Shown here piece after piece: positions 43,778 to 51,752 of a stretch of DNA of 64,000 nt (position 1 is the first letter of the stretch; the number at the start of each line of letters is the position of its first letter). Source of the DNA: Methylocapsa palsarum (GTDB lineage: Bacteria > Pseudomonadota > Alphaproteobacteria > Rhizobiales > Beijerinckiaceae). The position numbers and the translations under genes were made by a program. The stretch lies in the NCBI RefSeq assembly GCF_900114285.1, contig NZ_FOSN01000001.1, positions 372,001-436,000 on the forward strand. Reading direction: 5' to 3'. The notes beneath the pieces are model-generated. The model did no database searches and was not told the origin of the DNA. It saw only the letters and a list, made by a program, of their open reading frames with translations.

Positions 43778-43825
43778 AGACTACGAATCTAGGGGTCAGG
43801 AGTTCGAATCTCTTCGGGCGCGCCA
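43778..43825 (+). repeat. attR core, 48 bp
   Basis: Right copy of the tRNA-Arg 3' segment, identical to 36534-36581. Only the 3' part is present, so this is not a second tRNA gene. Confidence 0.95.
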
Positions 43826-43860
43826 AAGTTATCAAAATCATGTGCTTAACGAATGTCAGC

Positions 43861-43951
43861 GGCCGGCGCTGCGGCCCGGATTAGGCCCGTAAAGGCGCTT
43901 AAAATGCCTGGGGCTTCGCCCGTGCGGGTTCGAGTTCCGCAGCGGCCGCCA
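43861..43951 (+). pseudogene. degenerate tRNA-Leu(UAA)-like sequence
   Basis: The 3' half is a good class II tRNA: anticodon arm AGGCG-CTTAAAA-TGCCT (anticodon TAA), variable arm GGGCTTCGCCC, T-arm GCGGGTTCGAGTTCCGC, then AGCGGCC, a discriminator G and CCA. The 5' side does not give a normal D-arm or a clean acceptor mate; instead CGCTGCGG pairs with CCGCAGCG across the T-stem. It looks like a tRNA 3' end joined to foreign DNA, as left by an integrating element. Confidence 0.5.
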
Positions 43952-43952
43952 C

Positions 43953-44114
43953 CCGCCTTCCAAACCGTCTTTGGTAGAGGTCTGGGTAAAAACGTGGGCC
44001 GAGGTTCTTGCCGAGCGCAAGTCGCGGATGAAGTTCGTGCTGGAGCATCTTCAAGCGAACGTCGATAAAAAGAGTTCTCTTAAGCACCTTAAGAAGACCT
44101 ACGAGAAGCCCTAG
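43953..44114 (+). pseudogene. 3' fragment of an unknown gene
   Basis: A frame running from the tRNA-Leu-like CCA to a TAG at 44112-44114 encodes a natural-looking C-terminus: VWVKTWAEVLAERKSRMKFV, then a Lys-rich helix ending KKTYEKP. It has no start codon of its own. This is probably the end of a gene truncated at the old insertion boundary. From memory it resembles the C-terminus of some GHKL-type ATPases, unverified. Confidence 0.5.
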
Positions 44115-44322
44115 GCCGATCACGAGGACACGCGTGCAACTCTGCTGACAGCGTCCCGGCTCCCGCCACGGTGGTATCTCCCTTCAAATTGATTGTCGAA
44201 AAATATGTGAGCCGTTCGGACCTTCCTCCTTAGCGACCATGTCCGCACCCGTGACCGGCGAAAAAGGACCGGAAGCGAGTTGGCGAGCGGCCTTGGTCAT
44301 TTCGTGAGTCGAGCCATTGGAC

Positions 44323-44955
44323 TTAACGAGTGAGCACGAGGTGAGTCGCTAATTCCGTCGGAACTACCTCCGTCACGAGATAGCCATGGCTCGGCAGGTC
44401 TATTCCCTCGAACAAGGACTCGCCCCGGCCCAGAAAGATGGGCGACACCGCCAGATGCATCTCGTCGATCGCGCCTGCGCGAAGGTACTGGCGGACGGTC
44501 GCGACGCCGCCGCCGATCTTCACATCCAAATCGCCCGCGGCGGCTCTGGCTTGTGCGAGCGCCGACTCAATCCCCTCGGCGACGAAATAGAAAGTCGTGC
44601 CGCCCTCCATCAGGATGGGCGGCCGGGCATGGTGGGTGAGGATGAAGGTTGGAGCGTGATACGGCGGATCGTCTCCCCACCAGCCCTTCCAGTCGGGACC
44701 GCCCCAATCGTCGCCGGCCGGTCCAAACATGTTGCGGCCAAGGATAAAGGCGCCGAAGCCTTCCATAGCGGCGCTGGCGAAGCGATCGTCCGTCCCGCCG
44801 TCCTTCCCGATCATCGATCGAAAGGCCCGGGTCGGGTAGAGCCAATTCATCAGCTCCCCGCCCCGCCTGCCGAGCGGATGCTCCAGGCTCTGGTCCGGGC
44901 CGGCGCCGAAGCCGTCGGCGGATACTGCAAAACCTGCTACGCGCACCTTGCCCAT
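44323..44955 (-). CDS. RibD_C/dihydrofolate reductase-family protein
   Basis: 210 residues of the DHFR-like fold found in RibD C-terminal domains: MGKVRVAGFAVSADGFGAG at the start, FGAFILGRNMFGP, LTHHARPPILMEGGTTFYFV, and the late VKIGGGVATVRQYLRAGAIDEMHLAVSPIFLGRGESLF. These small NADPH reductases often lie with ArsR-SRPBCC operons; the substrate is unknown and it is probably not the cell's main dihydrofolate reductase. It is on the same strand as the SRPBCC and ArsR genes, 39 nt downstream. Confidence 0.88.
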   Translation of the reverse strand: MGKVRVAGFAVSADGFGAGPDQSLEHPLGRRGGELMNWLYPTRAFRSMIGKDGGTDDRFASAAMEGFGAFILGRNMFGPAGDDWGGPDWKGWWGDDPPYHAPTFILTHHARPPILMEGGTTFYFVAEGIESALAQARAAAGDLDVKIGGGVATVRQYLRAGAIDEMHLAVSPIFLGRGESLFEGIDLPSHGYLVTEVVPTELATHLVLTR

Positions 44956-44994
44956 AGGACCTCCGTTCAGTAGTAAATTTGTCCGCGTGAGAGT

Positions 44995-45534
44995 TTAGTC
45001 GGCGACAGCTTGGGCGGCTGACCGGCGATCCTTGTAGAGAAGAAATTCCGCCAATCTATCGAACGTGCCGTTCCAACCAGTGGAATGACTCATTGCGCTC
45101 TTTTCCGACAGAAACCCGGTCTGACTGAAATGCATCCGCGTACCGCCGTTCGCCAACTCCTCCAGGCAGACGATGACATGCGTCTCGACGCCAGGACCGT
45201 CTTCGTGGTTCGGAGTTTCCCAAGCGAACGTGAACTCTAAGCGTTCGGGCGGCATTACTACGAGGTATCGTCCTGATTGCCAGAGAACGACGGCGTCAAC
45301 ATTGTCTGACTTAAGGCAGGCGCGCCAAGATCCGCCCACGCGGACATCCGCGTTGACTTCGGCAGCTCGATAAAACTCTGGGCCGTGCCATTGGATTATT
45401 GCGTCAGGCTGCGTCCAGGCTCGCCATACTCGCTCGCGTGGAGCCTGAAAGTCTCGGACGATAATTAAGGGGCGTGGCGCGTCACGGCTTACGCCAGGAC
45501 AAACGCTTATATGTTTCGCGTTGCGGTCAGGCAT
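44995..45534 (-). CDS. SRPBCC/AHSA1-domain protein
   Basis: 179 residues from the ATG at 45534, which overlaps the end of the ArsR gene by 8 bp. The helix-grip fold is recognisable from RDFQAPRERVWRAWTQPDAI, VNADVRVGGSWR, LEFTFAWETPNH and the C-terminal helix GWNGTFDRLAEFLL. AHSA1-type proteins bind hydrophobic ligands; those in ArsR operons are thought to be cytoplasmic small-molecule binding or stress proteins. Translational coupling with ArsR suggests they act together. Confidence 0.9.
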   Translation of the reverse strand: MPDRNAKHISVCPGVSRDAPRPLIIVRDFQAPRERVWRAWTQPDAIIQWHGPEFYRAAEVNADVRVGGSWRACLKSDNVDAVVLWQSGRYLVVMPPERLEFTFAWETPNHEDGPGVETHVIVCLEELANGGTRMHFSQTGFLSEKSAMSHSTGWNGTFDRLAEFLLYKDRRSAAQAVAD

Positions 45535-45871
45535 CCTCAGCGCCCTTGGCCTCTGGCGTTTCCAGATACGCGGCAAGCCGATCGAAACTGCCTTCCCAAT
45601 GCACTCGACATTTTTCGATCCAATCCGCCATTTCCGAGAATGCGGCGACTTGAAGTTTCGCCGGCCGCGCGACCGATTTGGTAGGTCTACTCCGCGTAAC
45701 GAAGCCGGCGCGTTCCAGCACCGCCAAGTGCTTTGCGACGGCCGGAACCGTCATCTCCAATGGCTTCGCAAGATCAGCCAAAGTTAACTCACTGAGTGCG
45801 AGGCGGGCCAACATTGCGCGCCGCGTCGGGTCAGCGAGAGCTGCAAACTTGGCGCTTAAGGAATCGCTCAT
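45527..45871 (-). CDS. ArsR-family transcriptional regulator
   Basis: 114 residues. The winged helix is read in FAALADPTRRAMLARLALSE, LTLADLAKPLEMTVPAVAKHLAVLERAGFV (helix-turn-helix) and the TRSRPTKSV wing. No metal-binding Cys motif (ELCVCDL type) is present, so it is the non-metal subgroup that usually controls an SRPBCC gene next to it. A strong inverted repeat (45889-45908) sits just upstream and is the likely operator, implying autoregulation of the operon. Confidence 0.93.
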   Translation of the reverse strand: MSDSLSAKFAALADPTRRAMLARLALSELTLADLAKPLEMTVPAVAKHLAVLERAGFVTRSRPTKSVARPAKLQVAAFSEMADWIEKCRVHWEGSFDRLAAYLETPEAKGAEDA

Positions 45872-45888
45872 ATCTAAACCAATTATTT

Positions 45889-45908
45889 TATATACCTATT
45901 AGTATATA
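45889..45908 (-). promoter_or_regulatory. inverted repeat, probable ArsR operator
   Basis: TATATAC, six bases, GTATATA; a perfect 7-bp inverted repeat in an AT-rich block 18 bp upstream of the ArsR start codon. Position and symmetry suit an ArsR dimer site overlapping the promoter. Confidence 0.6.
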
Positions 45909-46056
45909 TGTCGGGGATTGCGTGTCAAGGCCGGGGAAGGAACTGTCTGTCCAGGCGGGAAAGGATCAGCGCCGAGCCCGTCCACGCTCAGAGTGGGCGA
46001 ATGGGGGGATCACGCACATTTAGTGAAGCGTGGCGATCACCCCGAACAGCGCGATT

Positions 46057-47379
46057 TCACCCCGCGATTGAAACGCTTGCGCCAAGGGCTTCCGTGTAGC
46101 GGTCTTCGCTCGTCGCCCAACGCATGATCGAGGGCGGAAGATCAAGATCGAAATGGGGCTGCTGCAAGAGCGCATTGACGATCACCGCGCTCCGCCAGGC
46201 CATGAGGCTCAATTGCGGTTCAGCGATGCCGTAGCTGTTTCGTCCCGCATTGAGCGCGAAGATCTGGTTGCGCCGAGGGCCATCCCATTTCAACGAAAAA
46301 TCATCGCCGAGAATGAAATTGCCGGAACGATCGAGCGCTATCCTGTCCTTGAGTGGGGCAAGAAAATCAGGAATTCGGAACGCGTAGCCGGTCGCCAGGA
46401 TAATGGTCTTGACGAACACGATTTCGATCCCGCCGTCGAATCCATTGCGCATGATCAGCTTGAACGCGTCTTTTTGACGATCCACATGAATGACGTCCCG
46501 ATGCGGCATGAACGCGACGTCGGTCTCGCTCGCTTCCAAATGGTGAAGTGTGTAGAGCCGCCGGTAGATCGCCCGCAGCGTCGACGCGGAGGCGCCGTCG
46601 CTTGCGAGCTTGTGATGCGCCAGCAGAGCCTGCCGACGTTCTTCGCCGAGCCCCCGGAAGCATTCGACATAGTCCGGAGTAAAGAGTTCGTTGGTGAAGG
46701 GCGTGGCGTCGAGCGGCTCGAAGTTCTGCCGTCTGCTGATCCACTTGATCTCTTTCGTGCCGCATCTCGCGTCGGAGAGAAGATGAAGTACGACCTCGGC
46801 CCCGCTTTGTCCGCCGCCGATCACGGCGACCTGGTCCAGGCTGACGTCGGCGAGTCTGTCCACGGCTTGCGAGGAGTGGAAACAATTGGCGCCGATGAGC
46901 GGGCTCGCCCATGCCGGCGCGTATGGCGCGTGGCCGATGCCGAGAGCCAGATGTTGTGTCGACACCTCTTCGTCGTCCAGCCTCACATTGAACGCTGTGC
47001 GGCCAAACGACACTTCCTTCACCCGGGCGTTGAATTGCAATTGGCTTAACCCGTCGGCCGTCCACGCGAGGTATTTCGCGAATTCCTTACGCGGGGTCGC
47101 CTCGAATTCGGCGTTGAGAAATTGATAGAAACGCTTGTGCGCGACAAGATATGAAAGAAACGACCAGCGGCTCGTCGGGTTTGTCGCGGTCACGAGATCC
47201 TTCAGAAAGGATGTTTGCAGCTCAACGTCCGGCAGCATGAATCCGGGATGCCAGGCGAATCGCTCGCGCTGATCGAAGAACCGCGCTTTCAACGCGGGGA
47301 TGGCGTCAAGATGGGCCGCGAGACTCAAGTTGAACGGGCCGATGCCGATTCCGGCGAGGTCAAGATTGTGTTCGGTCAT
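46057..47379 (-). CDS. L-lysine/L-ornithine N-monooxygenase (siderophore biosynthesis)
   Basis: 440 residues. N-terminal FAD site DLAGIGIGPFNLSLAAHLD, the family signature WHPGFMLPDVELQTSFLKDLV, NADPH site VAVIGGGQSGAEVVLHLL, and the late ATGYAFRIPDFL. It hydroxylates the side-chain amine of lysine or ornithine, the first step of hydroxamate siderophores; lysine (IucD/RhbE-like) versus ornithine (PvdA/VbsO-like) cannot be settled by eye. The start overlaps the NRPS stop in ATGA, so the two are coupled. No IucA/IucC-type synthetase is nearby, pointing to an NRPS-made hydroxamate. Confidence 0.93.
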   Translation of the reverse strand: MTEHNLDLAGIGIGPFNLSLAAHLDAIPALKARFFDQRERFAWHPGFMLPDVELQTSFLKDLVTATNPTSRWSFLSYLVAHKRFYQFLNAEFEATPRKEFAKYLAWTADGLSQLQFNARVKEVSFGRTAFNVRLDDEEVSTQHLALGIGHAPYAPAWASPLIGANCFHSSQAVDRLADVSLDQVAVIGGGQSGAEVVLHLLSDARCGTKEIKWISRRQNFEPLDATPFTNELFTPDYVECFRGLGEERRQALLAHHKLASDGASASTLRAIYRRLYTLHHLEASETDVAFMPHRDVIHVDRQKDAFKLIMRNGFDGGIEIVFVKTIILATGYAFRIPDFLAPLKDRIALDRSGNFILGDDFSLKWDGPRRNQIFALNAGRNSYGIAEPQLSLMAWRSAVIVNALLQQPHFDLDLPPSIMRWATSEDRYTEALGASVSIAG

Positions 47380-50300
47380 AGGCGGCTGCCCCTCGTCATC
47401 TGGAAAAAGTCATTGGCCTTCGTCTTGGCGGGCTCTCGCTTCGAAAGATCGAAGGCTTCATCGATGTGGAGGGCTAGGCGCGCATGGAACGCCGTCGCCC
47501 CGATAATATGGAGATGGGTGGTTCCGGGAATGATCTCGGCGGCCCGCGCTTCGCGCGAAAGACTGCGCCAATCGATCAGATTGAGACCCCGGTTCAAGGA
47601 ATCTTCTGCAGCCCAGGATGAAATCGGACAATCGAAGGGCTTCATGTGGTAGCGGCGAAAGATCAGCGCGTTGTCGATGAGCACCCAGAATGTGTGCTCT
47701 CTGCTGCCGATGTCCGGCCCGTCTGTCGGCAAGTCCTCTTCGCTGTTGCCGACGAAGCGCAGGAATTGATCATAGGCTTGCGCGTCCATCGAACCGAGGA
47801 GCCGATCCCAGTCGGCGCGCATTCTGGTCTCGACGAGCCAACCAATGATGCGCCGCTGAAGCTCGTCGCGTTCGCCCGGCTTGAAGGCGGGAACCGCGCC
47901 GACGGCGAAGTCCGTGTCCATGTCGCAGACGTCGACCATGGCGATGAGGCGAAGGTCGATATCGTCTTTCAGCATTCGCGCGGCCTCGTAGGCGAGAAGG
48001 CCACCCCATGACCAGCCAAGAAAGAAACAGGGCCGTCCCTTGCTCTCGCTTCGAATGCGATCCGCGTAGCGCGCCGTTATTTCTTCCACGGAGGCGTCGA
48101 TTTTCTTGTCTTCGGAAAGCGAATAACAGAGAAAGCCCGTCGCCGGTTGATCTGGACCGAGGTAATCGACAAGACGCATATATTCGCGTGTGCTGACAAG
48201 AAGGCCGGGGAAACAATAGAGCGTCGGTTTGTCGCCATTTGCGCGCAGGCGGATGATCTCCGCTTCAGCGCTTCGCGCGCGTTTGCTGTCGACAAGCGGG
48301 GCGAGGGCCCGGATATCCTGGTGATTGAACAGGTCGGCGATGCTGACGCTGGTGTCGGGGTGCAGCAATTTGATCTTGCTGAGAATCCGCAGCGCAGCGA
48401 TCGAATTGCCCCCGATCTCAAAGAAGTTCTGCGTGACGCCGATCTCGGAAAGCCCCAGTACGTCCCGCCAGATCCGGACAAGCGCCTCCTCCCACTTCGT
48501 CGTGGGCGGCGCGAGATCCTGCCCTGACGCGGCCGGGGATGGCAGCGCGGCGCGGTCCAGCTTGGCGTTGGCGTTGAGCGGCAATCTGTCCATTATAAGG
48601 ACGGCGCTCGGCGTCATGTAGTCGGGCAATTGCCGGGCCAGGTTTTTCCGCAAGCCAACAGGGTCGAGCGTCGTCCCTTTGGCGGGAACGACATAGGCGA
48701 CGAGGGCCGGCTGACGTCCGCTCTCGGTCAGCAAGATCACGGCGCATTCGCTGACGTTTGGCTCGGCGCGCAGCGCGGTTTCGATTTCGCCCAGTTCGAT
48801 GCGGAAGCCGCGCAGCTTCACCTGGTGATCGCTGCGGCCGATGAATTCCACAGACCCGTCGTCCCTCCAGCGCGCGAGATCGCCCGAACGATAAAGACGT
48901 CCGTCGGCTCCCCCGAACGGATCTTTCACGAAACGTTCGGCGGTAAGCGCGGGATTTCCTACATAGCCGCGGGCGACGCCGTCGCCGCCAATGTAGAGTT
49001 CGCCCGTCACGCCGATCGGCGCGGGGTTCAGGTCTTTGTCGAGAATGTAGATGCGGCGGCGGCCGACGGCGCGGCCGATCGGCGCATAAAGGCCCTCGAA
49101 GCCGGCGCCCGCTCGGACTTTCCACACCATCGGCGTCATGATGGTTTCGGTAGGGCCGTAGCCGTTGATAAGCCATTGCGCCTTGAGGGCGCTTGAGAGA
49201 AGATCGAATGTCTTTTGCGGGAGCCCTTCGCCGCCGAACGAATAGAGGCGCAACGGCGGAGCGGAGCCGGTCGTTGCGGCCCATTCCGCCAGATGTTGCA
49301 GATACGCCGTCGGAAAGCTCGCGTTGTTGACGCCATGGCGCCGCATGGCGGCGAAGGTCTCTTCGGGCGTCCAAAGTCTGTCCGGCAGGACGACGCTGCC
49401 GCCGACCATCAGCGGCGTGATCCAGCGTTCATGTCCGCCGTCGGAACTGAACGGCAGGAAGGCGAGTTCACATGACTGCGCGTTCATTTCGTAGACCCGC
49501 ACAGTGCTTTGGCAATGTCTTGAGAGCGGGCCGTGTTCGACCGCCACGCCTTTTGGAGCGCCGGTCGAACCGGACGTGTAGATCACGTAGGCAAGCTGGT
49601 GGGGCGCGATGACGGCGTCGGGCGCGTGGACTGGAAGGTCGGGACCGGCCTGATCGATCGCCAGGATCGTCACGTCAACGTCGTCTGGGATCAATCGACG
49701 AAGCGCATTTTCCGTCAGCACGATTGTAACGCCGGCGTCCTTCAACATATGGCGTATCCGGACCTGCGGATGATCGGGATCGATCGGAACGAAAGCGGCC
49801 CCGGCCTTGAGAACCGCAAGAATCGCCATGATCGCTTCCGGAGAGCGCCGCAATGCTATGCCGACGCAAATCTCAGATCCCGCGCCAAGCTCCCTCAACT
49901 GATGCGCGAGCCGATTGGCGGCTTTGTCCAGTTCGCCGTGACGCCAACACGACTCGCCATGGTAGATGGCGGGAGCCTCAGGCTGGCGTTGCGCTTGCGC
50001 CGCGATGATTTCGTGGATCGGGCGAACGTCATCGCATTCGGCGTCCGGATAGGGCGCGGAAAGATCGTCAAGCTCCTCCGCATTCAAAAGCTGAATGTCG
50101 CGCAGCGCAATATCCGGATCGGCGGTCGCCGCGTCTATGATCCTGATGAAATGAGTCGCCGCGCGTTGAATGATTTTGGGGTCGAACAGCCCGTCGGCGA
50201 AGTTGATGCGGCCTGTGATCGTTCCATCCGCGTTCTCCTGCGTCGTGAGGACAATCGGAGCGTCAGCGCGGGAGCCGCTCGTTTCGACGCGGTCGATTGT

Positions 50301-51452
50301 GAAGCCGGGGCTGAGAGCCGAGGCGAAGCTCACAGGGCCTCGATGCTCAAACAACGCCTGGATGAAACTGCCGACCGCCTCTCCGTCGCGATCGGAGATT
50401 TCCTGAGCGATCCGCTCAAACGGAGTCTGATGCGCCGTCGCCTCCGCCAAGGCCGTCGCCATCTGTTGGGCGGCTTGCGAGAACGTCAGCCCGGTGGTCA
50501 GCCGCACAAGAAGCGGAACGACATCTTCAAAGCGGCCGACCTCGGCTCGCCGCGCGGCGTCTTCACGATTCTCGATCACGAGCCCGAGGGTCGCGCCGCA
50601 TTGAAGATTGTAGCGGCTGACCAGCACCGAAAAAGCGGTGAGAAGAAGGATCGATACGGGCCGCCGTATGTGGTTCTCAAGCTGACGTAAACCTCTACTC
50701 GACTCTTGACGCAGAGTGAAGTCGTAACAGCCGCGCCCGTCTGTCTGTTCCCGTAAATTTTGATGCCGCGTCGGAAAGATCGCAGTCGCCGGTCCTCGAG
50801 GGATGTGGTTGCGCCAAAAGTTTAACGCCGTCCCGCATGCCTCCGAGCGAAGCCATTTCTGCTCGGCGGCGCCGAACCCGACATCTTGTCCAAGAGTGGG
50901 CTGACGCGGGGTCTCGTCACGACTTTCCGCCGAGAGAAAATTCGCAAAATCGTGACCGATGACGCGTAATGAAGCGGCGTCGCACACGATCGGATGGATG
51001 GTCAGGGCGATCAGATATTCGTCTTGCGCGAAGCGTAGTAATAGCGCGTGCGCGGGCGGTCCGTCGGATAGATCGAAACAGGCGTCCGATTGAATTTGGC
51101 TTTGGGCTTCTTCGTCGCGCCGGCTCTTTTCGTTTGACGAGAGATCGATAAACCTCGCCTCCAGGGGACGAGCGTCGATCTGCTGGTCGATGCGGCCTCC
51201 AGCGGACCGGAGAAAGCGCGTTTGCAAGGCGCCGTGGCGTGCGCCGAGAAGCCTGATCGCCCGCATCGCGGCGTCGACGTCGAGAAGGCCCTGTATATGA
51301 AACTTGATGCAATAGGCGCCCATGACATGGTCGCCGCCGATTTGGGAAAGCGACCAGACGCGTCGCTGCGCGAGAGTCAGCGGCGCGTCTGCGGGCGAAG
51401 ACCAACAAGGGCTTTCCTTTTGGGACGGCTCAATCGAAGCGGCTATGTTCAC
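47376..51452 (-). CDS. single-module NRPS (C-A-PCP-TE), siderophore type
   Basis: 1358 residues from a GTG at 51452 with GGAGGGG nine nt upstream. Domains: condensation (about 25-440), adenylation (about 470-960; YVIYTSGSTGAPKGVAVEHG near 622, YGPTETIM, GELYIGGDGVARGY, YRSGDLARWR), carrier (FFEIGGNSIAALRI near 1012, Ser for phosphopantetheine) and thioesterase (GWSWGGLLAYEAARML near 1147). The condensation motif HHxxxDG reads HPIVCDA at 153-159, so the second His and the Gly are lost. With the amine monooxygenase and a GNAT acyltransferase it likely builds a hydroxamate siderophore iteratively and releases it by TE. An analogy to vicibactin is inference; the amino acid is not predictable by eye. 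Confidence 0.95.
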   Translation of the reverse strand: MNIAASIEPSQKESPCWSSPADAPLTLAQRRVWSLSQIGGDHVMGAYCIKFHIQGLLDVDAAMRAIRLLGARHGALQTRFLRSAGGRIDQQIDARPLEARFIDLSSNEKSRRDEEAQSQIQSDACFDLSDGPPAHALLLRFAQDEYLIALTIHPIVCDAASLRVIGHDFANFLSAESRDETPRQPTLGQDVGFGAAEQKWLRSEACGTALNFWRNHIPRGPATAIFPTRHQNLREQTDGRGCYDFTLRQESSRGLRQLENHIRRPVSILLLTAFSVLVSRYNLQCGATLGLVIENREDAARRAEVGRFEDVVPLLVRLTTGLTFSQAAQQMATALAEATAHQTPFERIAQEISDRDGEAVGSFIQALFEHRGPVSFASALSPGFTIDRVETSGSRADAPIVLTTQENADGTITGRINFADGLFDPKIIQRAATHFIRIIDAATADPDIALRDIQLLNAEELDDLSAPYPDAECDDVRPIHEIIAAQAQRQPEAPAIYHGESCWRHGELDKAANRLAHQLRELGAGSEICVGIALRRSPEAIMAILAVLKAGAAFVPIDPDHPQVRIRHMLKDAGVTIVLTENALRRLIPDDVDVTILAIDQAGPDLPVHAPDAVIAPHQLAYVIYTSGSTGAPKGVAVEHGPLSRHCQSTVRVYEMNAQSCELAFLPFSSDGGHERWITPLMVGGSVVLPDRLWTPEETFAAMRRHGVNNASFPTAYLQHLAEWAATTGSAPPLRLYSFGGEGLPQKTFDLLSSALKAQWLINGYGPTETIMTPMVWKVRAGAGFEGLYAPIGRAVGRRRIYILDKDLNPAPIGVTGELYIGGDGVARGYVGNPALTAERFVKDPFGGADGRLYRSGDLARWRDDGSVEFIGRSDHQVKLRGFRIELGEIETALRAEPNVSECAVILLTESGRQPALVAYVVPAKGTTLDPVGLRKNLARQLPDYMTPSAVLIMDRLPLNANAKLDRAALPSPAASGQDLAPPTTKWEEALVRIWRDVLGLSEIGVTQNFFEIGGNSIAALRILSKIKLLHPDTSVSIADLFNHQDIRALAPLVDSKRARSAEAEIIRLRANGDKPTLYCFPGLLVSTREYMRLVDYLGPDQPATGFLCYSLSEDKKIDASVEEITARYADRIRSESKGRPCFFLGWSWGGLLAYEAARMLKDDIDLRLIAMVDVCDMDTDFAVGAVPAFKPGERDELQRRIIGWLVETRMRADWDRLLGSMDAQAYDQFLRFVGNSEEDLPTDGPDIGSREHTFWVLIDNALIFRRYHMKPFDCPISSWAAEDSLNRGLNLIDWRSLSREARAAEIIPGTTHLHIIGATAFHARLALHIDEAFDLSKREPAKTKANDFFQMTRGSRL

Positions 51453-51752
51453 GATTCTGTTCCCCTCCTATACTAAAGCTCATCGGCGCATCGAAATCGT
51501 TTGAAGCATGAATATCTACAATGCAGATCCGACGCGCCGGCTGGAGCCTGCATCTACAAGACGATCGAGGCGCCGCGGAATTTAACGTAACGCACAGAAA
51601 GTTTCGGATGCCGAAGAATTTTCTTCATTCGGTAAATTTGGCCGCCCCTCATTCGTCCTAATTGATGAGATTGATTGAGCGAGGACCCATCGCGGCGGCG
51701 TGGATCGTCAGTTCATGAGGGTTGACAACATTTTCACTAGCTGGGGCCGTAA
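51453..51752. promoter_or_regulatory. divergent control region of the siderophore operons
   Basis: 300 nt between the NRPS (minus) and the acyltransferase (plus). It holds an inverted repeat GAAGAA-TT-TTCTTC at 51613-51626 inside a larger CCGAA...TTCGG at 51611-51632, and AT-rich stretches on both sides. A Fur/RirA/Irr-type or sigma-dependent iron control site is expected here, but I do not see a perfect known box. Confidence 0.5.

Larger units (their letters stand above)
36534..43825. mobile_element. 7.2-kb tRNA-Arg-integrated satellite-like element
   Basis: Bounded by a 48-bp perfect direct repeat (36534-36581 and 43778-43825) that reaches from the anticodon stem to the CCA of tRNA-Arg. 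Content, read on the minus strand from attR: tyrosine integrase, unknown 220-aa protein, AlpA-like excisionase/regulator, FtsH-like HEAGH protein, primase-helicase, and on the plus strand one small gene near attL. Some stretches (37.3-38.1 kb) have clearly lower GC than the chromosome. There are no capsid, tail, conjugation or toxin genes, which suits a phage satellite or a minimal integrative element with its own replication. None of the 116-bp repeats is inside it. Confidence 0.93.

Noticed and set aside
43778-43825. Possible second tRNA-Arg gene
   Set aside because: Only the 3' 48 nt of the tRNA are present; it is the attR duplicate.
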